In this document: piece by piece, positions 35,001-43,388 of the stretch
Layout of the letters: each line of letters begins with the position of its first letter
Numbering within the stretch: position 1 is the stretch's first letter
NCBI GenBank assembly: GCA_947169385.1
Contig: CAMVPR010000019.1
Location: 1-51,496 of the forward strand
Direction: 5' to 3'
DNA: 51,496 nucleotides
DNA from: an uncultured Lachnospiraceae bacterium
Lineage (GTDB): Bacteria; Bacillota; Clostridia; Lachnospirales; Lachnospiraceae
Translations under genes and position numbers: made by a program
Notes under the pieces: model-generated
What the model was told of the DNA's origin: nothing
The model's input: the letters and a program-made list of their open reading frames with translations, nothing else
The model's database searches: none

Positions 35001-35028
35001 AACGGGCGCTTTAGGGTGCCCGTTTTTT
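35001..35028 (+). terminator. Terminator of serS
   Basis: AACGGGC / GCCCGTT stem with a ten-base loop (GCTTTAGGGT) followed by TTTTTT. Confidence 0.85.
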
Positions 35029-35030
35029 AG

Positions 35031-35085
35031 TTCGTTCATGAAAATGTAAGGTTGTGCTCAATATTCGTTCATAAAAGTGTAGGGT
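35031..35085. repeat. Pair of 22-bp direct repeats
   Basis: TTCGTTCATGAAAATGTAAG (35031-35050, repeat continues GT) and TTCGTTCATAAAAGTGTAGG (35064-35083, continues GT): 19 of 22 positions match, start to start 33 bp. They sit between the serS terminator and the transglutaminase gene. They could be regulator-binding sites or the end of an old insertion sequence; no transposase is nearby. Confidence 0.55.
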
Positions 35086-35216
35086 AACATTTTAGAAGAC
35101 GGATGATTGTTTTGGAAATAATAGGATTTGAATTGTTAAAAATCATTTTAAGTGGTAAAATGATAGCAATTTATATAATACATGATAATTTTAAAAAGTT
35201 ACAGGGAGTGATTTAT

Positions 35217-36653
35217 ATGAAGTATTTTAGGAGAATTGTAGCGTTTTTGTTGGTTATGGCTATTTCATTTTCATACATTTCATTTGAGACGGATGATGTT
35301 TATGCTGCCAGTAAATCATGCAAATACTTTAAGATAGCTAAAGATACTTATACCACTACAGTTGGTAAAACTCTTGCAATCAAGGCGACTACGGTTAAGG
35401 GTATAAAAGCTAAGAATATCAGGGTTGCATATAATGAGAATTTTGTAATTATAAAGAGTGCGGTTCTTAAAGGTACTAGTCTTAAGGTTAAGATTAAGGC
35501 TATAAAGGCAGGTACGACAACGCTTAGGATTAAGGTTAAGGACAAGTCATTAAGCCTTAAGGTTAAGATTAAGAAGGGAGCTAACACCTCGCCTACTACG
35601 GCCAGCAAGGCAACTACTGAGAAGACGAAAGCTACGGAAGTTAAACCAACTACGACGGAGAAGGCAAATGCTAATACGACAACAGAGAAAGCATCAACCA
35701 CACAAGTAGCTACGACTACAGAGAAGGCAACTACAACTCAGGTTGCGGCTACAACAGAGAAAGCGAATGCTTCTGCAAATGCAACGGAGAAGGCTACCAC
35801 AACAGAGACTGCTACTACCACAGCTAAAGCAGCTACTACTGAATATCCTGCTAATGCGAAGGAGATTTCAATCAGCGAATTTACAAGAAGAGTAGTTAAA
35901 GCATTTGTTGAAGGAAAGAGTTCATATACATTTACCGGTGTAGTAACGGGTTATGATAATTCTGAAAGTAACATTTCCAATGCACTTGACGAAGAATTAG
36001 AGTACGTTGGAGTTGTAGGTAATTATGGTGTTACAGGCAATTATATCAGACATTGTCACAAGATATCTATAACATCTAGTCGCTCATGGAAAGGTGAATG
36101 GTCGGATAAGTTAAAAGACTACGAATACACATATACTTATAAGGTTTCTTGGAATGAAAGTGTTGTAAATAATGAAGCAGCCGTCAATCAGGAATTATCA
36201 AGGATTGTGAACAGCCTTAGTCTTGATAAGAAGAGCGATATTGATAAGATAAGGACAGTTCACGATTACATTGCGGGTAGATTTAAGTATGATCAGAGCA
36301 ATAATGATTCAAGCCATAATGTGTATGGCGCTTTGACAACTAACACTGCAGTATGTCAGGCATATGCTTTGTTGATGAGCAGGCTTTTAAATATGGTTGG
36401 TGTGGATACTATGTATGTACCAAGCTCCAATCACGCATGGAATCTTGTGAAGTACAATGGATTATATTACAATGTAGATTCGACTTATGACGATCCTATT
36501 ACTAATTATGGGGATACCATTAATCATGATTTCTATATGCTGTCTGATGCGGACATTATCAGAATTGATGATACGAACTCACATAATAGGATGAGTAAGT
36601 TTTTAACTGAGAGATTTACATCTACTTACCCTACAGCAAAAGTATCATTGTAA
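35217..36653 (+). CDS. Secreted transglutaminase-like cysteine protease/hydrolase
   Basis: 478 residues from ATG 35217 (AGGGAG upstream; an earlier in-frame TTG lacks a signal-peptide context). The signal peptide ends near DDVYAAS. Residues ~35-120 form a Lys-rich Ig-like region. A Thr/Ala-rich linker of TTEKA-type repeats spans ~125-215, like a cell-wall spacer. The C-terminal domain carries the transglutaminase-like triad: C380 in TAVCQAY, H406 in SNHAWN and D421 in YNVDSTYDD. Members cleave or crosslink proteins or peptides; substrate unknown. The TAA stop is the first word of a repeat array. Confidence 0.85.
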   Translation: MKYFRRIVAFLLVMAISFSYISFETDDVYAASKSCKYFKIAKDTYTTTVGKTLAIKATTVKGIKAKNIRVAYNENFVIIKSAVLKGTSLKVKIKAIKAGTTTLRIKVKDKSLSLKVKIKKGANTSPTTASKATTEKTKATEVKPTTTEKANANTTTEKASTTQVATTTEKATTTQVAATTEKANASANATEKATTTETATTTAKAATTEYPANAKEISISEFTRRVVKAFVEGKSSYTFTGVVTGYDNSESNISNALDEELEYVGVVGNYGVTGNYIRHCHKISITSSRSWKGEWSDKLKDYEYTYTYKVSWNESVVNNEAAVNQELSRIVNSLSLDKKSDIDKIRTVHDYIAGRFKYDQSNNDSSHNVYGALTTNTAVCQAYALLMSRLLNMVGVDTMYVPSSNHAWNLVKYNGLYYNVDSTYDDPITNYGDTINHDFYMLSDADIIRIDDTNSHNRMSKFLTERFTSTYPTAKVSL

Positions 36654-36897
36654 GATCCTTCGTCGCGATGCTCCTCAGGATGACAGTGATATGTCATTCT
36701 GAGCGAAGCGAAGAATCTTTATAAGATCCATCGTCACAATGCACTTCAGGATGACAGTGATATGTCATTCTGAGCGAAGCGAAGAATCTTTATAAGATCC
36801 ATCGTCACAATGCACTTCAGGATGACAGTGATATGTCATTCTGAGCGAAGCGAAGAATCTTTATAAGATCCTTCGTCGCGATGCTCCTCAGGATGAC
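36651..36897. repeat. 71-bp tandem repeat array (3 full units plus a partial)
   Basis: Units beginning TAAGATCC start at 36651, 36722, 36793 and 36864, exactly 71 bases apart. Each has a GATCCTTCGTCG...CTCAGGATGACA palindrome and a GTCATTCTGAGCGAAGCGAA palindrome. The two middle units carry the same variants (ATCGTCACAATGCACTTC), so they are the newest duplicates. The first three bases are the stop codon of the preceding gene. Confidence 0.85.
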
Positions 36898-36935
36898 ACA
36901 TAATTACTCTGATACTAGTGCGTTTTATGTTAGAC

Positions 36936-36964
36936 TTGTATTTTTCTTTATAAAGTGATAGAAT
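36936..36964 (+). promoter_or_regulatory. Promoter of tRNA-Arg
   Basis: TTGTAT (36936-36941), 17-bp spacer, TAGAAT (36959-36964), ending 11 bases before the tRNA 5' end. Confidence 0.6.
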
Positions 36965-36975
36965 ATACTTCGTCA

Positions 36976-37047
36976 GCTTCCGTAGTTAAACGGATATAAC
37001 GGTCCCCTCCTAAGGGATTGTTGTGGGTTCGATTCCCGCCGGGAGCA
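36976..37047 (+). tRNA. tRNA-Arg, anticodon CCU
   Basis: Acceptor GCTTCCG/CGGGAGC with a T-G pair, anticodon loop CTCCTAA (CCU, reading AGG), T arm GTGGG-TTCGATT-CCCGC, discriminator A. CCA is not encoded (A then TTT follows). It is a single gene between the repeat array and the lipid kinase. Confidence 0.93.
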
Positions 37048-37122
37048 TTTATATAACGGGTAATTATTATCAGGGACAAAGGTTAACGCTTTTGTCTTTT
37101 GTACTATGTGTGGAGGTTTATT

Positions 37123-38052
37123 ATGCTTAAAGCACTATTTGTAATCAATCCAAGCTCCGGAAGACAGAATTTTTTAGAGTCAATTGAGAAGATTATCTCT
37201 CGACTTATTATGGAGCAAGTTGTCAACCATATAGATGTTGTTTATACCAAGAAGCAGGACGATGCAAGAAATGCCGTTCTCAAGCTTCATGATGGTGACT
37301 ATGATTTTGTTACCGCTATTGGTGGTGACGGTACTATTAACGAGGTTATAAGCGGTTTGGCAGATGGAGACAGTAATATTCCTATTGCTATTATTTCCGC
37401 AGGTACTGTTAATGACTTCGCTAATTATCTTAATCTTCCTACAGATGTGGAAGCATTTGTCAGCATGATTAAGAATTTCAGAGTGAAGAAGATTGATGTT
37501 GGTAGCATCAATGGTAAGATTTTTATGAACGTTGTTGCCGGCGGTATTGCTACTGATGTTGGATACAATGTTTCTAAGGAAATGAAAGCAATGTTCGGTA
37601 AGGCTGCTTATTATGTTGAGGGTATGAAGGAGATACCTAAGCAGTTCTTTAGTCCATTCAAGCTTAAGATTGAGTCTGAAGAGTTCAATGATGAGGATGA
37701 GTACCTTCTTGTGATGGTTACTAATTCCCAGAGCGTTGGTGGTTATAAGATTGCAGCACCGCTTGCATCTGTTTCTGACGGAATGCTTGATGTTCTGCTT
37801 CTTAGAAAGATGGATGTGCTTCAGGTTACTGATCTTTTGTTAAGGTTCTTAAGTGGAGATCATATTAATCATCCTGCTATTGAATATTTTCAGACTAAGG
37901 CAATTAAGATTACGCCTATGGATGATCAGGAGATGTCTATTGATTACGATGGCGAGTACTATGGTACTTTGCCGGCGGATATTCACATTCTTGAGGGTAG
38001 GGTTGGAGTTATTATTCCTGCTTCAGAGAGTGCGACTTCCAATTTGAATTAG
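37123..38052 (+). CDS. Diacylglycerol/lipid kinase family protein (YegS/DagK-like)
   Basis: 309 residues from ATG 37123, GGAGG seven bases upstream. The N-terminal NPSSGRQNF motif and the nucleotide-binding signature AIGGDGTINEVISGL near residue 67 define the DAGK catalytic family; SAGTVNDFANYLNLP follows. It probably phosphorylates a lipid such as diacylglycerol at the membrane. Exact substrate cannot be read from sequence. It stands alone with a terminator after it. Confidence 0.9.
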   Translation: MLKALFVINPSSGRQNFLESIEKIISRLIMEQVVNHIDVVYTKKQDDARNAVLKLHDGDYDFVTAIGGDGTINEVISGLADGDSNIPIAIISAGTVNDFANYLNLPTDVEAFVSMIKNFRVKKIDVGSINGKIFMNVVAGGIATDVGYNVSKEMKAMFGKAAYYVEGMKEIPKQFFSPFKLKIESEEFNDEDEYLLVMVTNSQSVGGYKIAAPLASVSDGMLDVLLLRKMDVLQVTDLLLRFLSGDHINHPAIEYFQTKAIKITPMDDQEMSIDYDGEYYGTLPADIHILEGRVGVIIPASESATSNLN

Positions 38053-38062
38053 GGTTAATATT

Positions 38063-38087
38063 AGCGCGCCGAGAGGAGCGCTTTTTT
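38063..38087 (+). terminator. Terminator of the lipid kinase gene
   Basis: AGCGC / GCGCT stem with an internal GCCGAGAGGA loop followed by TTTTTTA. Confidence 0.7.
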
Positions 38088-38088
38088 A

Positions 38089-38116
38089 GATTCTTCGCTA
38101 CGCTCAGAATGACATG
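38089..38116. repeat. Short palindrome repeat
   Basis: AGATTCTTCGCTACGCTCAG then AATGACAT: a minus-orientation copy of the dispersed family. Confidence 0.7.
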
Positions 38117-38146
38117 AATGTTTCAAGAATGACAATCATTTACAAT

Positions 38147-38200
38147 CCGTAGTGGCGAACAGTGTTCGCCATGTGTGGAGCACAGTGTGCTCCACTACGG
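38147..38200. repeat. Cloverleaf element, inverted relative to the copy at 30159
   Basis: Outer stem CCGTAGTGG/CCACTACGG encloses two perfect hairpins, GGCGAACAGTGTTCGCC and GGAGCACAGTGTGCTCC. Read on the minus strand it has the same order as 30159-30210. The junction bases ATGTGT correspond to ATGTAT there. It lies between convergent genes. Confidence 0.8.
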
Positions 38201-38213
38201 TTGTTCAATTATT

Positions 38214-38885
38214 CTAATTCGGCTGTAATGCCAATAATCTACATATTGGCTTACCTTCTTCTACGAATTTAGCTTCGTATTCTGTCATGATATTACCTTC
38301 AAGATATGAACTTTGATGAAGGTCAAATGTTAATTCATTGACTGCCCATCTACTCTCGTTAAGAGATTCAAGCGAATAATTAAACAAGTCCATATTGTCA
38401 GTTTTAAACTGAATCTTAGCATTTTCATCCATAACTTTTTGGTATCTTTCTAGGAATTGAGGAGATGTTAATCTTCTCTTGGCATGTCTGTCTTTAGGCC
38501 ATGGATCTGAGAAATTAAGGTAAATGAATCCGATTTCATTTGCATCAAATACATCCGGGAGGTGCTCAGCATCCATACGGATAAATAACAGATTCTTTAA
38601 GTTGACACCTTCTGATTCTTTCTGCTCTCTTTTCTCGATTGCGCGGATTAGTACTGAGCTGAACTTCTCGATTCCTATGTAGTTGATGTCAGGGTTTCTA
38701 AGAGCTAGCTCAGTAATGAATTGTCCTTTGCCCATTCCGATTTCGATGTGGATAGGGTTGTCGTTATTAAATATCTCGTTCCATTTGCCCTTGTTACTGT
38801 ATAGTGTTTGGCCGTCGTCTTCGTTAAATGTAAATGGACAGGCTTCGATTCTTTCTCTTGAACCTTTTACGTTTCTTAGTCGCAT
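38214..38885 (-). CDS. trmB: tRNA (guanine-46 N7) methyltransferase
   Basis: 223 residues, SAM-dependent. IHIEIGMGKGQFITELA near residue 46 is the SAM site; NYIGIEKFSSVLIRAIEK, IRMDAEHL and the signature LNFSDPWPKDRHAKRRLTSPQFL near 125 are all canonical. It makes m7G46 in the tRNA variable loop. AAGGAG precedes the ATG. Convergent with the lipid kinase. Confidence 0.96.
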   Translation of the reverse strand: MRLRNVKGSRERIEACPFTFNEDDGQTLYSNKGKWNEIFNNDNPIHIEIGMGKGQFITELALRNPDINYIGIEKFSSVLIRAIEKREQKESEGVNLKNLLFIRMDAEHLPDVFDANEIGFIYLNFSDPWPKDRHAKRRLTSPQFLERYQKVMDENAKIQFKTDNMDLFNYSLESLNESRWAVNELTFDLHQSSYLEGNIMTEYEAKFVEEGKPICRLLALQPN

Positions 38886-38925
38886 GGTGGTCTCCTTGAT
38901 TTTATTATTTATTATCCCTCGCTGT

Positions 38926-38963
38926 GCTCGGGATAAAGATTCTTCGCTGCGCTCAGAATGACA
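38926..38963. repeat. Short palindrome repeat upstream of trmB
   Basis: AAAGATTCTTCGCTGCGCTC followed by AGAATGACAT. The 38886-39080 spacer otherwise holds only AT-rich sequence, with a TATAAT at about 39040 that may serve the next gene. Confidence 0.65.
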
Positions 38964-39080
38964 TAATTATGTTAGAATGTCATTTCAGTCTAGTAAGAAT
39001 TATATATAATAAATGTAGTAAAATCAAATAAAATTTGATATAATATAATTAACTATGACTATTTTGTAAGGATTGAGATT

Positions 39081-40634
39081 ATGACTTCAAGTTTTAAGAG
39101 ATTTATAGCGAGCGTTTTAGCTCTCATTCTCATTATTAATATTATAAGTTTTAGCGCGGTGACGTTGTCATTTGCCAAGAAGAAGAAGGTCAATGAAGTA
39201 ACGGAAGAGTATCTTCAGACGGAGGCCAAGGCGCCTTCTACCTATTCTGATTCCGTGGTTTTGATGGATGCTAAGACAGGAGAGGTGCTTTATTCCAAGA
39301 ACGGCAAGAAGAAGGTTCACCCTGCGTCAACAACCAAGGTTATGACCGCTTTGGTTGCTTTAGAGAACAACGACCTTGAAGACACAATCACTTACACTGC
39401 TGACGAGGTTTTGGGACTAGAGGAGAACTCTTCGTCAGTTGCGCTTGATATCGGTGAGACTATCACTGTAGAGCAGTCTTTGTATGCTGCTATGCTTGAG
39501 TCGGCAAATGAATGCTGTAACGGTTTGGCTGACAAGACCGCCGGAAGCATTGAAGGATTTGCTGATATGATGAACAAGAAGGCAGAGGAGCTTGGTTGTG
39601 TCAAGACTCACTTTGTCAATGCTAACGGACTTTATAACAAGAATCACTATACCTGTGCATATGATCTTGCTTTGATTACAAGAGCTGCGATGGCTATAGA
39701 TGATTTCAAGAAGATTACGGGTACTAAGGTTTACGAGGTTCCACCTACTAACAAGCAGAAAGAGACCAGATACTGGAGGAATCACCACAACTTTATCAAC
39801 AACGATCTTCCTTATGACAGCGAGATTTTCACGGTTCTTGGTGGTAAGACGGGATATACGGTACAGTCAAGTTACTCACTTGTAACATTTGCCAAGTCTA
39901 ACACAACAGACCTTGAATTGATATGTGTTACGATGCATTGTGATGCTTACGGCAACTACAATGGCAAGGGATTTAACAGAACTTTTACTGATGCTAATGC
40001 GATGTTTAAGTACGGATTCAACAATTTCACTTCAATCTCTGCCAACATCAACACCGAGTCAGATCTTGAAGAGGATGATTTAGACGCAGTTACCAAGACT
40101 TACAGTCTATTGCAGGACAAGAGATTTATATCATTTTCTGCAACGGATGACTGTGAGGTTGTAGTTTCTAACGATTTTGATGTTAATCAGCTTAAAGGTA
40201 CATTTTTATATGACTCGGACGGAGCCGGAGACACCCAGGGTAAGTGGGGTTCATACGAGTTTAGAAGCGGGTCTAATGTTATTGCATCGACAGATGTTTT
40301 CTACGAACTTAACGAACAGGTTATCAAGAAGCTTTACCACAAGAGGATTGAGCCTAACAAGCAAGAGAAGGTTAATCATTTGCTTGTTGTAATCGGTGCT
40401 GTAGTAGTTATTGGTGCAGCTTTATATGTAATTATCATGCTTTGCGTCAAATACAAGCTTTTGTCTATACTTATTAAGGGCAAGGATATATTTGACATTT
40501 CCAAGAAGACGAGCTTTACGTTTAAGCCTAAGAGAAAGCGCATTAAGAAGATGAAGGCGCCTGATCTTGGGTACTTGACGCCTAAGAAGAAGAGGTTTCA
40601 CAGGAAAAACAATAAGAACAAGTTAAGGTTCTAG
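39081..40634 (+). CDS. D-alanyl-D-alanine carboxypeptidase (S11, DacA/DacF type)
   Basis: 517 residues. N-terminal signal segment (about 7-32). Penicillin-binding motifs: SxxK as STTKV in KVHPASTTKVMTAL near 84, SxN as SAN in LESANECC near 140, and KTG in GGKTGYTVQSSYS near 256. It trims the terminal D-Ala of peptidoglycan side chains and so limits crosslinking. After the catalytic domain, a C-terminal membrane helix (about 435-460) and a very basic cytoplasmic tail follow. The tail makes this longer than DacA. Confidence 0.93.
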   Translation: MTSSFKRFIASVLALILIINIISFSAVTLSFAKKKKVNEVTEEYLQTEAKAPSTYSDSVVLMDAKTGEVLYSKNGKKKVHPASTTKVMTALVALENNDLEDTITYTADEVLGLEENSSSVALDIGETITVEQSLYAAMLESANECCNGLADKTAGSIEGFADMMNKKAEELGCVKTHFVNANGLYNKNHYTCAYDLALITRAAMAIDDFKKITGTKVYEVPPTNKQKETRYWRNHHNFINNDLPYDSEIFTVLGGKTGYTVQSSYSLVTFAKSNTTDLELICVTMHCDAYGNYNGKGFNRTFTDANAMFKYGFNNFTSISANINTESDLEEDDLDAVTKTYSLLQDKRFISFSATDDCEVVVSNDFDVNQLKGTFLYDSDGAGDTQGKWGSYEFRSGSNVIASTDVFYELNEQVIKKLYHKRIEPNKQEKVNHLLVVIGAVVVIGAALYVIIMLCVKYKLLSILIKGKDIFDISKKTSFTFKPKRKRIKKMKAPDLGYLTPKKKRFHRKNNKNKLRF

Positions 40635-40660
40635 TTTTTTAGCGTAAGGGAGTGATAGTT

Positions 40661-42067
40661 ATGGCATATTCACAGTATGACGAAGATATCGATTATTCTC
40701 TTAACGAAATAGTTGTCGACATTTCAAGGGATTCCTTGATTGCAAATGTCGAGATTATAACTGATGGCTCTTATGAACTTTCCGAGACCGAGCTCTATGA
40801 GTTTCTTTATGCCTATGAGCTTTCCGAGTCTCGCATTGATAAAGAGCTTGTTTCAGATATTGTAAAAAGGCATAGATATAATGTTGCATTACCTGTGGCA
40901 GAGGGCATTGCGGCTGTTGACGGTGTTGATGGGTACTTTGAGTATTTCTTTACACAGACTGATGTGAAGCCTAAGCCACTTATTCTTAACGACGGTTCAG
41001 TCGATTATTCAAGTGTCAATTTTGTAGGTACTGTCTCTGTAGGAGACAAGATTGCCTGCTATCATCCGCCTGTTAAAGGTACTCCCGGCATCGATGTTTT
41101 TGGTCAGGAGATTCCACCTAAAGAGGGCAGAGATTATCCAACTCCAAGTCTTAGAAACTGTAGATACAACCCTGCTAATAACTGCTTTTATGCAGAGAAA
41201 GAAGGCAGAGTTAACGCTTCAACCGGTCGTATTGAGGTTATTGAGGAGATTCAGATTAACTCTGATGTCAACGCAGCGTACGGTAATATCGATTTTATCG
41301 GTAACGTAGTCATCAATGGAAATGTTGAAGAGGGTGTTGAGATTAGAGCGAGTGCTGATGTGACTATCAACGGTCTGGTACAGAATTCGCGCATTTACGC
41401 CGGTGGAGATATCACTATTGATTCAGGTGTTCACGGTGGTAAGAACTGTGATATTGAGTGTGGTGGAACGTTGACGGCGAGATTTATTGAGCACGCCAAG
41501 ATTACTGCACACATGGATGTCGTGTCTAATTATATACTAAGCAGTAGGATAAATGCCGGTAGTAGTGTAATTGTCAATAATGGCGTTGGAATAATCGCCG
41601 GTGGCAAGATCTATGCGGGCTTTAAGATTGATGCTAACCGCATTGGCAATAAGCAGGGTGTGGATACATGGGTTATGGTAGGTATAACCGGTGATGAAGA
41701 CAAGAATGCGGAAGCAGCACAGATTGACATAGATGAGACATTTGCACGCATACCTGTAATTACAGAGGAAGAAGAAAAGCTCTACGCCGTCGAGAACAAG
41801 AATGACGATGTCAGACATCGCTTGCAGTCCGTTAGGCGAGAGCTTGTCAGAGAATACAACAAACAATCATTTGCAACCTATACACTTGCCAATATCAGAA
41901 ATCAGGAAGATAAGAACAAGCCTCCAAGATATATCATGGCTAAGACCATGTATAGCGGAGTGGTTGCATTTATTGATACTAAGCAGTATCCGGTAACATT
42001 TGACCAGAGTGATATCATCTTAAAGAGCGGAGAAGATGACAGTAACGAGGAACAATACTTTAGATGA
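40661..42067 (+). CDS. FapA-family protein (DUF342)
   Basis: 468 residues from ATG 40661 (AAGGGAG upstream; an earlier GTG is less well placed). The N-terminal domain ends in VSVGDKIACYHPPVKGTPGIDVFG, a DUF342 signature, and KEGRVNASTGRIEVIEEIQINSDV leads into a right-handed beta-helix of repeated hydrophobic turns (GNVVINGNVEEGVEIRASAD). A C-terminal charged helix region follows. FapA-like proteins occur widely in Firmicutes, some near flagellar or polymer-related genes; role unknown. Its stop meets the stop of the next gene with no gap. Confidence 0.88.
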   Translation: MAYSQYDEDIDYSLNEIVVDISRDSLIANVEIITDGSYELSETELYEFLYAYELSESRIDKELVSDIVKRHRYNVALPVAEGIAAVDGVDGYFEYFFTQTDVKPKPLILNDGSVDYSSVNFVGTVSVGDKIACYHPPVKGTPGIDVFGQEIPPKEGRDYPTPSLRNCRYNPANNCFYAEKEGRVNASTGRIEVIEEIQINSDVNAAYGNIDFIGNVVINGNVEEGVEIRASADVTINGLVQNSRIYAGGDITIDSGVHGGKNCDIECGGTLTARFIEHAKITAHMDVVSNYILSSRINAGSSVIVNNGVGIIAGGKIYAGFKIDANRIGNKQGVDTWVMVGITGDEDKNAEAAQIDIDETFARIPVITEEEEKLYAVENKNDDVRHRLQSVRRELVREYNKQSFATYTLANIRNQEDKNKPPRYIMAKTMYSGVVAFIDTKQYPVTFDQSDIILKSGEDDSNEEQYFR

Positions 42068-43267
42068 TTATTGCTTAAGAACCACATCTTTCTTCTTAAG
42101 GCGGTAAGCTACGAACTTATCTAAGAGATAGCTTAATATGCCAAATGCAGGAACGCCCAAGAACATTCCCAAAGGTCCGCCGATAGCGCCTCCGACAGAG
42201 ATTGCGAAGAGGATAACTATTGGTCTTAAACCTGTTGAGTTACCCAAAATCTTAGGACCCAATATCCATCCGTCAAATGCTTGAAGTGCCAGGATTATGA
42301 TTCCGAAGGCAATTCCGTGAGACGGCTTGTCAATCAGAAGGATAATGATGCCGGGCACTGCACCAATGTATGGTCCAAAATAAGGTATCATGTTAGTTAT
42401 CGCTACAATTACGGAGATTAGGACTGCGTATGGAAGTCCTGCTATGCTCATAATTATGAGACACAAGGTTCCGATAATCAGTGAATCTATGGTCTTGCCA
42501 ATGAAGAATGATTTACATATCGCATTACAATCCCTGATAATGGTGAAGAATGACTCAGAGTGCTCTTTAGTGAGGAAAGCATATGTTACCTTAGAAAGAT
42601 AGCTCTTGATTCTTCTCTTGTCTATGATTAAGTATATTGAAACGATAAGTGCAATAAATGTGTTTACCAAGAATCTTACAAATGATACTCCGACACCATA
42701 AACAGCAGGAAGAAGATTAGACAAGTTGTCGGTTATGGTCTTCTGAAAATTAGGAAGATAGTCATTGGTAATCTTAGCAACCGTTGCCTCGTCTATAGCC
42801 ACGTTCTTGTTCTTGTAAACGTACTTGTCAAGCAAGTCAAATAACTTGTCTACGATGTCCGGAAGCTGATAAACAAGGTCGGTGACACTTTTTATCATTT
42901 GCGGAATAATGAAACTAATACATAATACTACGATTCCCAAAACAACGGCATATGACGCGGTTATAGAAAGAGCCCATTTGACAGCGTGCTTCTTAAGCTT
43001 GAATAGCTTCGTAAATACAGAATCATAGAGCATATTGACCATAGGATTGATTAGGTAAGCTAAGAGAAATCCTATAAAATAAGGCGCAATGATAGTTCCG
43101 ATGGAACCAAGCAGCTTGGTTGTTGACTCCCAGTGAATAATAATTCTATATGCAACAAGCGTAATAAGAACGACCATTATCACATAATTGCTTATAGTGA
43201 AATAGTCGGACTCCGTATCTATGCGCTTCTTTTTCTTTGGTTTGGTGTCAGTGCTTTTGTCATCCAT
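42068..43267 (-). CDS. AI-2E family transporter (UPF0118)
   Basis: 399 residues with about eight membrane segments. The conserved family pieces are visible: PYFIGFLLAYLINPMV near 62, ITNMIPYFGPYIGAVPGIII near 287 and AIGGPLGMFLGVPAFGILSYLLDKFV near the end. The family includes YdgG/TqsA and sodium-proton antiporters of the PerM/YtvI type, so the substrate should not be taken as AI-2. Start has GGAGGGAT. It is convergent and directly abutting the FapA-like gene. Confidence 0.9.
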   Translation of the reverse strand: MDDKSTDTKPKKKKRIDTESDYFTISNYVIMVVLITLVAYRIIIHWESTTKLLGSIGTIIAPYFIGFLLAYLINPMVNMLYDSVFTKLFKLKKHAVKWALSITASYAVVLGIVVLCISFIIPQMIKSVTDLVYQLPDIVDKLFDLLDKYVYKNKNVAIDEATVAKITNDYLPNFQKTITDNLSNLLPAVYGVGVSFVRFLVNTFIALIVSIYLIIDKRRIKSYLSKVTYAFLTKEHSESFFTIIRDCNAICKSFFIGKTIDSLIIGTLCLIIMSIAGLPYAVLISVIVAITNMIPYFGPYIGAVPGIIILLIDKPSHGIAFGIIILALQAFDGWILGPKILGNSTGLRPIVILFAISVGGAIGGPLGMFLGVPAFGILSYLLDKFVAYRLKKKDVVLKQ

Positions 43268-43336
43268 AATATCCCTCCGGAGATTAACTTTATTTCATTA
43301 TAACAAAATATGTCTTATATTGCCACAAAAGAATAA

Positions 43337-43352
43337 CCCGGCATATGCCGGG
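43337..43352 (-). terminator. Terminator of the leftward 43389-44315 gene
   Basis: CCCGGCATATGCCGGG is a 16-bp perfect palindrome; on the minus strand it is followed by TTATTCTTTTG. Confidence 0.7.
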
Positions 43353-43388
43353 CCATCTTAGGTGTGGATCATTATGAAAATGTAGTCG

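Noticed and set aside
35348-35701. Minus-strand open frame within the transglutaminase-like gene
   Set aside because: It is the mirror of the Thr/Ala-rich linker, giving a Val/Leu-rich product. No start signals are seen.
36651-36897. CRISPR array
   Set aside because: The units are contiguous near-identical 71-mers with no unique spacers, and no cas genes are in the window.
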